Shown: in pieces, positions 1 to 10,300 of the stretch | How the letters are laid out: every line of letters begins with the position of its first letter | Position numbering within the stretch: position 1 is the first letter of the stretch | Assembly (NCBI RefSeq): GCF_050436995.1 | Contig: NC_134770.1 | Location: 5,280,501-5,344,500, forward strand | Reading direction: 5' to 3' | DNA length: 64,000 nucleotides | Source of the DNA: Anticarsia gemmatalis | Taxonomy: Eukaryota; Arthropoda; Insecta; Lepidoptera; Erebidae | Position numbers and translations under genes: made by a program | The notes under the pieces: generated by a model | The model's input: only the letters and a program-made list of their open reading frames with translations | The model's database searches: none | Told to the model about the DNA's origin: nothing

Positions 1-2075
1 ACTTGTTCAGACGTATGTATAATGGAAAGCAACTTGGAGTTTATAAATTTTTAAAACTCGTTAAATAAATTGTACTTTAAATTGCACCAATTTAATTCCA
101 TATTATATTTGGCATAAAATCTACTAAATTTGTTAAAAGATTTGGTTTAAAGTAATAGTTAGTAGTTTGTTTGAATAATTTACGAATTTTTTAACTGTAA
201 TAAATGTCAATACAATTTTTTTTGCTGCTTAAACTTGCGTACAACGATTTAATTTAAAATTACCAACAACAAAACACCATGTTTTTAAAAACCCAAGCAT
301 TAACAAAATGTTTATTATGAATATACCTTCCACCTATACCGTATATACCAGAGAGTTATAAGTCAAATAATGCAACACCAGCGGCTATTAATCTCGGCTA
401 TAATATGACAAGCCTCAATGATTTATTGCGTGCATATTATTGCATATGCACAATAACTAGACAGCCATGCTGAGTGCTGTTGGAATGTTGAACTTTGTAA
501 TAAATACGATACCATTAGTGGTATTGTACTACGCGACAACAAATGTCAAATTGAATATGACAGGAGCTTTTAATAAGCGGCAAAAGATAATTATTTTATT
601 ATTTTCGAGTAGAAAGATATATTATTATACGCTTTTTAAGAAGCGAAGAAAAAAAAAGTGAAAAGTTTACAGAAATCCAGTTTAGTCCATTAGATATTTT
701 ATTGGCTTTGAAACTAAAAAGTTTCTGTGTTTTTCACTATTGTGATCCATGATTTATATTTAAGATAATCACATGAGAAGATGATCACATTTATTTGCAG
801 TATTTCAAATTGATTAAGTATAGTGCTTTAGATGAAACAGACGCACGTACAAAATGTGTAAAAAATGGACAAGCTTGGGCCGTTTAATAAATAAAATACT
901 ATAATACTACTGAATACATATCTAATACAAAGAGAAACATTTTTTTATTACTTTTTATCGATACAATAATATTCGCGCCACAGTTGTCGTCAACAGCGTC
1001 TATGTGAACGAAACTTAAATGATACATTGTCAAACATTTATTTTTATTACTGGCGACCCACGCACTGGCTGCATAAATACACGCCCATGCTTCGAAATAA
1101 AAATAGAATATAACTCTCGCCGTTTCATTCATGCTGGTTTGTTTATAGTCAATAATGGATGAAAGAGATACAAGATGTAGGCTTGTTTTGATAAATAGGA
1201 TTTAAACATAGTTGTAGAGTAATTTTTTTATTTTAGGATTGTTTTGTTGGTGCTGAAATGGAGAAAGTGTGAGATGCGATGATTAATTTTATTTTGTGTT
1301 TACTCAAGGAACCGATATTAAAACATCAACAAGATACTATCTGAGAACAAAATAATACATACTATATCGTTTAAATAGAAAATATATTTGTTGATAAGTA
1401 TAACAAACGTTGTAAACCTAATTCATTAAACCTAGAATCTAGAGCTTAGAACAATTTTAATCGATCGAAATAATAGTTTAATTGAAAAAACAAGACCAAT
1501 AACCATAAAACTATACAAGGCACAAAACAATTTCCGCGTAACTGCAAAACGAATGCAAAAATAAATCGGTCACATAATGGCCACCCTATAATCACCCCCT
1601 TATTAGGGTGTCCCGTTACAGACGTCCCACAACCCGCCTGGGGCCTAAGCCACATACTAAGCAATTATAACTCTTATCTACATAAAATAGAGTCTATATT
1701 GCTATTTCAATCAACCCTTCCCTATAAGATAAACGACCATTATAATCTGAACCACCGTGGGAGCTGTCATCTTTAGAAAACTGAAGAATAAAAAGCCTGT
1801 AATATAAATACGTAGATCTAGTTAAATTGGTGGGTCACACTGACTAAGATCAATCGCTCTGTCAAACCGTCTGTCGTCGACATTCAACTAGGAAACTTGG
1901 AGGTCTTTTTATGGTACAATTTTATTTTTACTGCCTACCTATGTTAGGTTAAAAGATAAACGTTAGAATTAATTGGCTTTTGCAAAAAAATATTTACTTC
2001 TTACTACACTACACACTACACTACAAAAGGTGTGGTTTTAATCACCCAACATAGATTTCCTTTGCGGTGTCTACT

Positions 2076-2120
2076 TGTCAAAAATGTCAGTTTGACGTTT
2101 GATTAATGTCAATTTGACAG
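2076..2120. promoter_or_regulatory. Cluster of TGTCA/TGACA half-sites
   Basis: Within 45 bp: TGTCA at 2076, 2085 and 2107, TGAC at 2093 and TGACA at 2115. TGACA/TGTCA is the core of TALE homeodomain sites (Meis/Homothorax, TGIF). Function is inference. Confidence 0.3.
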
Positions 2121-3128
2121 TTACAAGGTTTTAATTTTTAATGAGGATTGTTGGCAACACTCGTCTTTCGCAATAAAACATGATTAGATGTAAAACATTG
2201 AAATATTTATGTTGATTGTACAAAGGCTAATGGGAAGTCAGTTTATAATTCAATTAGCGACACAATACATGCTTCATAAAGCTATTAAGTTCTTTCAAAC
2301 AAAGGGGGATAAATGCCATAATCAGGCGTTATGGTTTGAAGATTCATTTCCCTATGGAATCTTAGAACATTAAATCAAGTTTTGTTATCGAATGGGGACA
2401 TATTAAAGAACCGTGAGAAAAATCTTTGTCATTGTATTCAAACAAGATAGAAGTCTTCATAATTATTCATTTATTAGTTATCTTGAATAATGAGTAAGTT
2501 TCACGTGACTGGCAATTATAAAGATCGTTAACGCCATTAGCTGAGACTTGTAACTTTAGAAAGTTGAAATAAGAACATCATTCTCATAGTGGTTAAAGTT
2601 TACAATGTGTAGTGAATGAAAAGTCTAGCTTTTGTTTTTCCTAGTCTTTCTTTATTTACTACACTTTTAGACAAATTATATACAAATCCGCCATTTAAAT
2701 AAAGTGCGCAATTCACACAATTTCGGAACTGCACTGATCTGATACATAAACCAACTGCGTTGTGATATCTTCACATAGTTTTCAAACACTGCAAAAAATT
2801 CCCTGTACTTAAACATTTAGTCCTACAAAACCTGTAACCTGAAATAAACAATTTAAATTAATGACTGAGAAACGATAATAAAATGCCGACAAAACAATTA
2901 CACCAACTGATAAATCTTTGACAAGTTACTGATACGTTCATTCATCTACAAAGTTAACAGGTTCAGATAAAGTCATCTTTCCAGAGTAAGATAACAATTA
3001 TCTCATTGATAGCACTTGTTATCATTGTATTAAGTAATTAATGGATTTATGTGTATTATCTATCGTGTTTATGTGTTCTGTATCTAAATGGAAAGGATTT
3101 AGAAATTGGAAAGTGTTTTTATGATTGT

Positions 3129-3254
3129 CGTTATGAGTTTTTAAAAGATTACTTCTGAATTTAGATAAGTTGTTGTATAATCTGCAACTAGCGTTATGAG
3201 TTTCTTGAAGATTACTCTTCTATTTAGATAAGTTGTGTTTAATCAACAACTAGC
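3129..3254 (+). repeat. 63-bp tandem duplication
   Basis: Two adjacent copies begin CGTTATGAGTTT, continue through TTTAGATAAGTTGT, and end GCAACTAG or ACAACTAG, with scattered differences. Confidence 0.75.
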
Positions 3255-3646
3255 GAACTGAATAGGTATTGTTTTGCCTGTTCTGAAGATCCGAATGCAA
3301 TGCTTGTTATTACTTTTCGACATCTATCTTAATCATTATCACATATGAGCAAAACACCCTGAAATTAGTTTATTATTTATTTATTGCTGAAAATAGCTAC
3401 TAAGAAGATTTCACTACTGTCACTACCAGACACTGACAGACCTACGCAGCGGGGTGCTTCGATTAAAAAACAAATAATTAGCTACATCTATGCAAATGAA
3501 ATTACAAACAAAGTATTGAGTGGTCCAAAACGAAGGTCCACATTAATCTTTCTTACGGGGTCAATCTCTGGTGAAAACTCAAACCATTCCTAAATTCTTT
3601 TAGCGCCATTGCACGTGGTCTTGTCATCTAATTAGCATCGAGAACA

Positions 3647-3678
3647 GTGTCAATTTGACACCTGTCAACCGTTGACAG
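3647..3678. promoter_or_regulatory. Paired TGTCA palindromes
   Basis: GTGTCAATTTGACAC is followed at once by CTGTCAACCGTTGACAG (3662-3678), a palindrome perfect apart from its central base. The neighbouring GGCGCCATGTTGG adds a GC-rich spot. A TALE-type binding cluster is possible. Confidence 0.3.
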
Positions 3679-5235
3679 CTTCCCGGCGCCATGTTGGAAA
3701 TACGCGGGCAGTGAAATTCGGCACACAGCCAATTAATGTAATTTATTCATGCGTTAATGAAGGTAGATTAATGGTGAAAAATGGCTTGCCACATAGGAGT
3801 GTATGTAATGCGTTTTTGAATGGATGAAAGGAATAGGTATGCGGTCAAATGACACATTGAAAGGTTGCGGTTGATATAAAGAACAGATGAATTTTCTTTT
3901 TTAAAAATATTGCAGTTGAATATACTTTCAATCTTACTAATGACATGATATTACATATGACATTTTAATACTCCTTCGCGATAAATAATCTTAGTATTTT
4001 CTAATGGAATTTAGCACACCAATCAAGACAAATTTTCACCTCAGAAAGTTATGAATGCATTTAAAACGATTTTAAAAAGCCACAATAAGCAACGCTAATT
4101 ATAACTTCATGCGTATTTTACTTAACCTTTTAATTTATTTCCAGCAAAAATTACTAGTTATTCGATTTTACATTAGTACTTTTCCACAAACAGCATGATT
4201 TAGTAACACGATGTTTCTTAGTAATAGAATAAGGATCATTGTAGACGGTATATCTCATTCAATCAATGGTGCTCGAACCATGGGTCATGGCTACCGTCGT
4301 TCTCATGACATCTTTGTACATTATATTACTGGAAATATCTGCAAGGTTTGGTTTGATTGAAGACGCATTGTTTCGTCTTAAGGAAAATTTTCAATTATAG
4401 TTCTCTAGAAATCTTTTTTAGTTCTAGGTATCAATTACTTAATTGACTTGTCAATATTATGAGGAGGTCAATATTGTGTAAATTTTACAGATTTCGATAA
4501 TTAAATAAAAAATGCTCATTATTATCGAAATCTAATGTCTAATGGGAGTCTGGTGGGGGTTTTACTAAATTGAGACCTTCAAAATCCCAGCTTACTGGTA
4601 TTGGATTGACCTTTTAACGCAAGAAAGTAACGAATATTTACCTAACCTTTTTTCTGATAAATATTATAACTGATTTCAAGCACTAAAGTCAGCACTCTAA
4701 ACTAATAAAATTACATTTCAATTTGAATACTATAGTGTTCCTACATAACCAAAGCAAACATGTCATCTTTGCCTTACAGATTATTACACGAACTAAAAGG
4801 GAAACCTCGCTATTATTTTCTAATACTTTCCTCTGCATAGTGAGTTAGTATTAGCTACTAACTAGGTTACCTGCAGCACACAGGTCAGTGGGGCGGTGGC
4901 CGCTAACAACGATTGCTCTGCGATAGCGGGTAGAAAACATTGTGCCTTCCAGTTATTTTTACTTCGCTATTTAGGACGAAAACATTAGTCTTAACTTGGT
5001 TATAGAAACTTAACGTCATAGGAGGCGACGTCATAATGCCTTCTCTGTGAACCTTACATACAAGTTTCCTATTTTCTTTGACAATTTTTTAAACTCTGTA
5101 CTGAGGTATTATGTAGCCTCTGTTAAGTATTAATAGGTTTGAAAGTTCCCGAGATATTAGTATAAAACTGTTTTTGCCGTCTTCTGTAAAATTAGATTTT
5201 TCCTTTTACTATCGTATTCGTCGGGGACGTTGATA

Positions 5236-5336
5236 TATTTTATTTCGTAAACTTCGTACAAAGCATTTAGAATAGAATTAAAAAAAAATTACCGTTTCGG
5301 AAAAGTCGGTTACTGGTGCTAAGAAACAGCAACAAA
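5236..5336 (+). repeat. Dispersed repeat, family I
   Basis: TTTTATTTCGTAAACTTCGT, CCGTTTCGGAAAAG and AAGAAACAGCAACAAAC. It aligns with 51.04-51.16 kb. Confidence 0.5.
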
Positions 5337-6059
5337 CTTAGATACGGGTGCCTCTACATTAGTTCGATTTAAAAACTTGCGTTAAAATAATTTCAACGAA
5401 ATCCTTTCAGTATTTCTTACAAAACAACGTCGGGAATAAAGATTTTAATAAACTTTAGCGTTATAATTATAATTATCAATATCATATGATTACTCTCAAG
5501 CCAGTTTGCATGTTTCAGTTACACAGGACAGACGCTGAGCTTTAACCAACGATAACGACATACACAATTTTTTTTAATTAACTTGATTAAGATTACTGTT
5601 TTCCCATACAAACGACAATCAAATTTCATTTACAGTTAACAGATTAGTCGAATGATAATAACGTAAAGAATTTATACTTAAGTACCTCAAGATTATCTGT
5701 ACACCATATTATAGTGGATACCGTAAGGTATTCATAATAATATTTCAATAATCCCTCAGCCGATAATCCCTAATAAGACACGAGAATATTATCTTACGTA
5801 GATTTTAACATAAAGATTTTTATCGCTATCCCTTCTCTATAGAACTTTTTCTAATGTTACTAGGTAATGAGAAGAATTACTAACAGAAGCATATTATGTT
5901 GCAGCTATGAGGTAGGATTTAGGAGGTCCATAGAAATCGAAATAATATAAGTTAAACAGTATTTTATTTGTTATTGTAAGCACTGCTAATTGTCAGATTA
6001 GACATCGCTTTATATGAGCTTTTGGAAACACAATTATTTACCACACCATCCATACTTCC

Positions 6060-6309
6060 ATACTAATATTATAGATGCGAAAGTAACTCTGTCTGTCAGT
6101 CTGCTACTCAATCACGCCTAAACTACTGAACCAATTTGCATGAAATTTGGTATGGAGATATTTTGATACTCGAGAAAGGACATAGGCTATATATCATCAC
6201 GCTACGACCAAAAGGAGCGGAGTACCAGTAATTAATGTTACAAAGACGGGGAATAATTTCACCCATTCTCTCTTATTGGACGCAAGCGAAGCTGAGAGGG
6301 TCAGCTAGT
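6060..6309 (+). mobile_element. Lep1-type non-autonomous Helitron
   Basis: Begins ATACTAATATTATAGATGCG and ends GACGCAAGCGAAGCTGAGAG then GGTCAGCTAGT. The middle has TATATATCATCACGCTACGA. It matches the other copies at the 3' end but has a different 5' half. Confidence 0.65.
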
Positions 6310-7427
6310 CCTTCAATAAATATAAAAATTGTTGTACATCATGTATGACTACCTACCTATTTATATGCTATTCACAGTACACACATTTTACAGGCATACA
6401 TTAGAGGAGACAAATTAAAAAATGGCCCTAGATTTGAAACAGAAATTCCGAAAATGTCGACATGTTACTTTTATTCTTATATACAAAAGTTATTCTACAT
6501 CCCAAATCACGCAATTCGGTTAAACCACAGATTGCGGAAGCGCTAAAATAGAACATTATTAAGCTTCAGTAAAACCCAACCAAACACGAGTGTCAGTTTA
6601 CATGAGATGGAATCAAAGGGATCGTTACCACTGCATTTGGCAGGGTTATGCAACAATCTGGAGGACTACGGCCGGAGGTGGGAATGAGCACGCAGCTGAT
6701 GTTTCAAAGAGATCAGAAACATATGAACTGTTAACAACATGAAACTTTAATATGGGTTAAATTGTATTTAATGAAATTAAGAAAACTCTACAGTCGTTAT
6801 TGTCGAGTATCCACAGTTACACATTTAAAATGTACTGCCAGAATAGTTCTTAAGGAGCCCAGTAGAGGCGCTGTTGTCGGTAGTCGATAGTAGTAGAGAA
6901 TCGAGCTATAGATTTATTGATGCTCCTTTCCTAATGTCTTTGGACTTACATTCTGCTATTTACGCTACGCCTAATTGGTATTATTTACAAACAAGTGTAA
7001 TCTATAGTATTGAAGTTCGTGCCTACAGTACTAAAAGCTTTTAACGCTGCACGAATTGCACTTAAAACACAATATAAAAAAGAAACCAATGGAGAAAGGG
7101 TAAAACCCCTAGTTTCTAAAAAACGTTTGTTGCAAACTTTTAGTTCCAGCTAACAGGTGTAAAAAGAAACATTCTATCGCGAACATAAGTCAGGTCCATA
7201 ATGTCCTGTTTACACGAATCTGAAGGTTCGCTTTATCGATGTTTATTAACTCACTCGAAATCGTTATTCAATTTTTAAAAAGTTCTGTATTTTTTTTTAA
7301 TATTGCTGAAGGTAGAACTAATAACTCTTAACAATACATAAGACAGGCATTCATTGTAATGATTTGACAGTTAAACTGTCGTAGTTTAATAGTATTGAAC
7401 ACTTATAAAATAAATAAAGAATCTTAC
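6310..7427. other. Non-coding stretch, presumed intron downstream of the DH exon
   Basis: Intron side of the donor at 7422-7427. Apart from the family E repeat I see nothing with coding or RNA structure. Confidence 0.6.
6803..6905 (-). repeat. Dispersed repeat, family E
   Basis: On the minus strand: ACTATCGACTACCGACAACA, GCGCCTCTACTGGGC, GTACATTTTAAATGTG. Same order as copies at 30.9, 48.8 and 62.3 kb. Confidence 0.55.
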
Positions 7428-7537
7428 CTCGACAACTTGTCTCAGGTCTTCGACATACACGTTTTCAGTCTGAACTATCTCGGCGCACACACGCTCTAGC
7501 TGAGAGAGGCCTGACATTTCATCCATTATCTGACCAC
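7428..7537 (-). CDS. RhoGEF exon encoding the N-terminal helix of the DH domain
   Basis: The exon is 110 nt, with acceptor TTGTTCGCAG (ending 7538) and donor GTAAGA (7422-7427). It completes the split codon left by the upstream exon (C plus GT gives Arg) and stays open for 36 more codons, ending in phase 0. It reads GQIMDEMSGLSQ, then ERVCAEIVQTENVYVEDL, then RQVVE. This fits conserved region 1 of Dbl-homology domains (R-x-x-x-E-[IL]-x-x-T-E-x-x-Y-V-x-D-L), which contacts the GTPase switch I. The EIV-TE-Y-DL wording is closest, from memory, to the PLEKHG1/2/3 group, whose members act on Cdc42 or Rac. Paralogue choice is uncertain. The remainder of DH and the PH domain are not visible on the minus strand down to base 1, so the next exon should be outside the window. 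Confidence 0.78.
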
Positions 7538-7960
7538 CTGCGAACAAGACAACAATTATAACAGTCCTTAAATAACTACATTATGTCCCTTTAACATGTT
7601 AATCTCACTTGTTTTAATGAGAAAAAGCTCTTTAATGATTTTAGTCATAGTAATCATTACTACCCCAATGTGTCGTTTCGTGCTACGAGTACGGGTGTAA
7701 AACATAATATTATGATCTAACAAAAAGACAGTCGGTATTCAAAATCGACTGGAATTATTTTTCCTCCGTATCCGGAATTTAATCTATATGCAATAAGGGT
7801 GCGGTTGGGTATAATCCCCTACTTATGCTCCAAATAATTCGGTCCCGAGGTTTCACGGTATGTGAATATGTTAATTGAAGAACCCTCTTCAAATAAACAC
7901 AGCTGTTTTGTTTATAGAGTTATCAAAAAATAGTCGTAATTTAGATTAAACGATACTCAC
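7538..7960 (-). other. Intron between the two RhoGEF exons
   Basis: 423 nt, GTGAGT at the 5' end and TTGTTGTCTTGTTCGCAG at the 3' end on the minus strand. Its phase joins both exons in frame. Confidence 0.75.
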
Positions 7961-9238
7961 GTGGCGTATCTTCCGAAGTCCGTTCTTCCGACACACTAGC
8001 GGTCATGATCCCGGCGTTGTTCACGAAATTGTTGCTACCATTAGCCGACACCATGTCCGCGTCGCTGTGGTCGTCCAGGCTCTCGATAGAAGCCAAGTAC
8101 GCAGAGTTCACTCCCCCTTTGTTCTGCACCCCGCTGCTCGACGTCGAACTGGACGACGCAATGGAACTCATCGACAGAGGCCGTGACACTTCCACCACTG
8201 GAGGATTCAATCTGATCACTTCCTTTTCACATTTCAGATTCCCAGTAGAACCTACTGCTTCAGGGTAGGGAACAGCTTTCGACAAAAGTTTCGAAGGACT
8301 CTCGTTCTTATTCACAAAGTCTTTTCGGTGCAAACTGTTCGTCCCTTCGCTTAGTTTAGCGATCTTCGCTGGTGATTCTGAAGGACTCTTAGGTACAGGC
8401 TTCATGGGAGAGTTGTCTTTAGAAGATAGTTTTATATCGAATTCTCTATCGTTAGAGGTTATAGAAAGCTCGATGGATTGGTCGATGTAAGGTAGAGACA
8501 AAGATTCGAAGGCAGTCTTATTATTTACGGGGACGTCGTAAATAGCTGGCCGATTGTTGGTCGGGACGTCATACGTTTGAGCATCATCTATTTTAAACTC
8601 AGGCTTTAAAGGCAAAGGTTTAGGAGATTCGTGGTCCTCGCTTTTTGATTTGTTAAAGTTTTTTATAGCACACGGTTGATCGTAGATTTCAACTGAAGGT
8701 AATATTTCGACGCCTGACTGCGAGATCTTAGACGTTGCTCCCACTAAAGGAATATTAGATCTTCTCATAGACGTTCTACCAATATTCAAAGTCTTCTTTT
8801 GGAATTTTAACGTCGTCGTTTCGGTAGCACTAGATATCATCCGTTTGACGTTCGGGGAGAGATTATCAAAAGTAGTTTCGGAAACTTGTTTCGCTTCTTT
8901 AAAAGTTCTTTGTAATTTATTAATTGGATTATCACTGAAGTTACACTTATCAACATCGTCACTAACACCTTCCTTCTCACATTTAGTTCGAATAGCGTAC
9001 AAAGAACTTTTGTTGAAGGTCGCGATAGGTAGTTTGACTCCTCCCGTGATCATTGTTGGGTTATCTGCTATCTTAGATATGTCTAATTCTTTCACTATGG
9101 TTGTTTTTTCTACTGGAGGGTCATTTCTTGCGTCTTTGGCAGTTTCTAATCGTGTGGCTTCAGGTCTGAGACTCTTGGCCGGTTCCAGTAAAGAGTCATA
9201 TATACCGATGAGCGTGGGCGTCAAGTCCGTAGTGCTAC
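7961..9238 (-). CDS. Internal exon of a PLEKHG-like RhoGEF gene, low-complexity region before the DH domain
   Basis: This is one open frame of 1278 nt, about 425 codons. It is bounded by a good acceptor (TTTTGCCTACAG, ending at 9239) and a GTGAGT donor (7955-7960), so it is an internal exon in phase 1 at both ends. No ATG lies at its 5' end, so the start codon is on an exon further right. The protein is rich in Ser, Pro, Lys and Asp and looks disordered. It holds three YDxP motifs (YDQP near residue 185, YDVP near 222 and 233 of the exon), a PKPLPLKP stretch near 205-212, SP sites, a Ser run near 357-368, and NSAYLASIESLDDHSD near 377-392. Splicing in phase to the next exon adds the start of a DH domain, so the product is probably a Rho-family guanine nucleotide exchange factor acting at membrane or cytoskeleton. 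The exon itself matches no domain I recognise; the family call rests on the next exon. Confidence 0.8.
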
Positions 9239-10016
9239 CTGTAGGCAAAACAAAATATCGTTAGCATATATTTTGCTTTTTGATATTGTACAATGGAATT
9301 TGTATCTTAGCTGTATAGTAATAAGACTGGTTTGCAGTTGTTTCTGTAAGTACTCCACCAGTTAATGAATTTAGTTAATAATCGTAAAACGAATTGAATC
9401 TTCCAATGGGCTTTTAATAAAAATTATGCAGCTGTATAATTTATTTTATTGTATAATAAAAGATATAGGTTCATAAACATTTTGTAATTGACTTTTGCGA
9501 ATGTCAATAAAGAAAATTTTTGTCGGAATGTGTTAATCTTGAGAACTTTCCGTGAGATAATCTTTAATAGAAATATAACTGATTTTGTATTGATAAGTAT
9601 CTTTTATCTTTATATTAGAATTTATGAGCATTTGTATGAAAATATAAGCGGTTTAAGATAGAAACATAACTGTATAAAACACCGGTAGTTGGAAAACGTT
9701 TATTGTTACCGAAACGATGTTTTAATATGGCAATAAAGAGTAATACGTTTAAGTATATCTTGTAACGTGTAAGTAATGTTTTACAACTTGTTTAATTACT
9801 TGATGGCGCCGCAAAGTCACTCGTTCATTTTATCAAAATCCTTTTAGGATAGAGTCCATTTGAATAAAATACAGTTGTACGTAGGGTGTTGGAATATCGG
9901 GCAGAAAAACATTAAAAAATTACATGAGCGTAATGTAGCCGAGTCGTAGTCTAAATGGTTTAATAACATTGGTTTAATGGCATTGCTGAAAAAGCGTTAT
10001 TATTCATATAACATCT

Positions 10017-10114
10017 ATGCTAATATTACACCCGCGAAATCTATGGATTGATGTTTGTAACTCAATCACTAGCCAAAATTATAGAACGGATTTCGATGTG
10101 GCACACAGCTAGTT
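10017..10114 (+). mobile_element. Helitron-like relic
   Basis: GCTAATATTACACCCGCG, GTAACTCAATCACTAGCCAA and CACACAGCTAGT. Short, and an internal deletion is likely. Confidence 0.35.
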
Positions 10115-10144
10115 TATAACTTGGATTAACAAGGAAAACAGCGT

Positions 10145-10300
10145 GATGCAATATTGCATGCCTGAGCTTAAAAAAAATTTGAAGGTATGCAAACCGCAAT
10201 TGGCTAGCGTGGTGCACTCAAAGCCTAACCCCTCCTTCATTATGGAGGAGACTTTTGCTCGGCACTGGGACATAGATAGGTTAAAAATTATTAAATGTTT
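10145..10300 (+). mobile_element. SINE family C, 3' part, decayed
   Basis: Contains TTGGCTAGCGTGGTGCACTC, AAGCCTAACCCCTCC, a short hairpin and GGCACTGGGACATAGATAGG. These match the 3' half of the better copy at 25.4 kb. Confidence 0.6.

Larger units (their letters stand above)
1..6059. other. Non-coding stretch left of the Helitron at 6.06 kb
   Basis: No exon with both splice sites and an open frame on the minus strand that would continue the DH domain, and no other gene. It holds a DRE-like TATCGATA (956-963), a short hairpin at about 1580-1610 (CACCCTA with TAGGGTG), and the separately listed TGTCA clusters, tandem duplication and family I repeat. Short ORFs here are AT-rich noise. Confidence 0.6.

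Noticed and set aside
4871..4917. 47-nt exon on the minus strand with a CGCAG acceptor and GCAG|GTAACC donor, as the next DH exon
   Set aside because: It has a stop in phase 0, the phase required after the exon at 7428, and its other open frame does not resemble a DH domain.
7941..7960. C-terminal residues EYRLI and a stop for the RhoGEF ORF, and a start at 9248
   Set aside because: The end is intron read past a GTGAGT donor, and the start is a TTG inside an acceptor; neither belongs to the protein.
8005..9264. Plus-strand ORFs of 87 and 139 codons
   Set aside because: They are antisense shadows of the RhoGEF exon; the minus frame is far longer and has matching splice sites.
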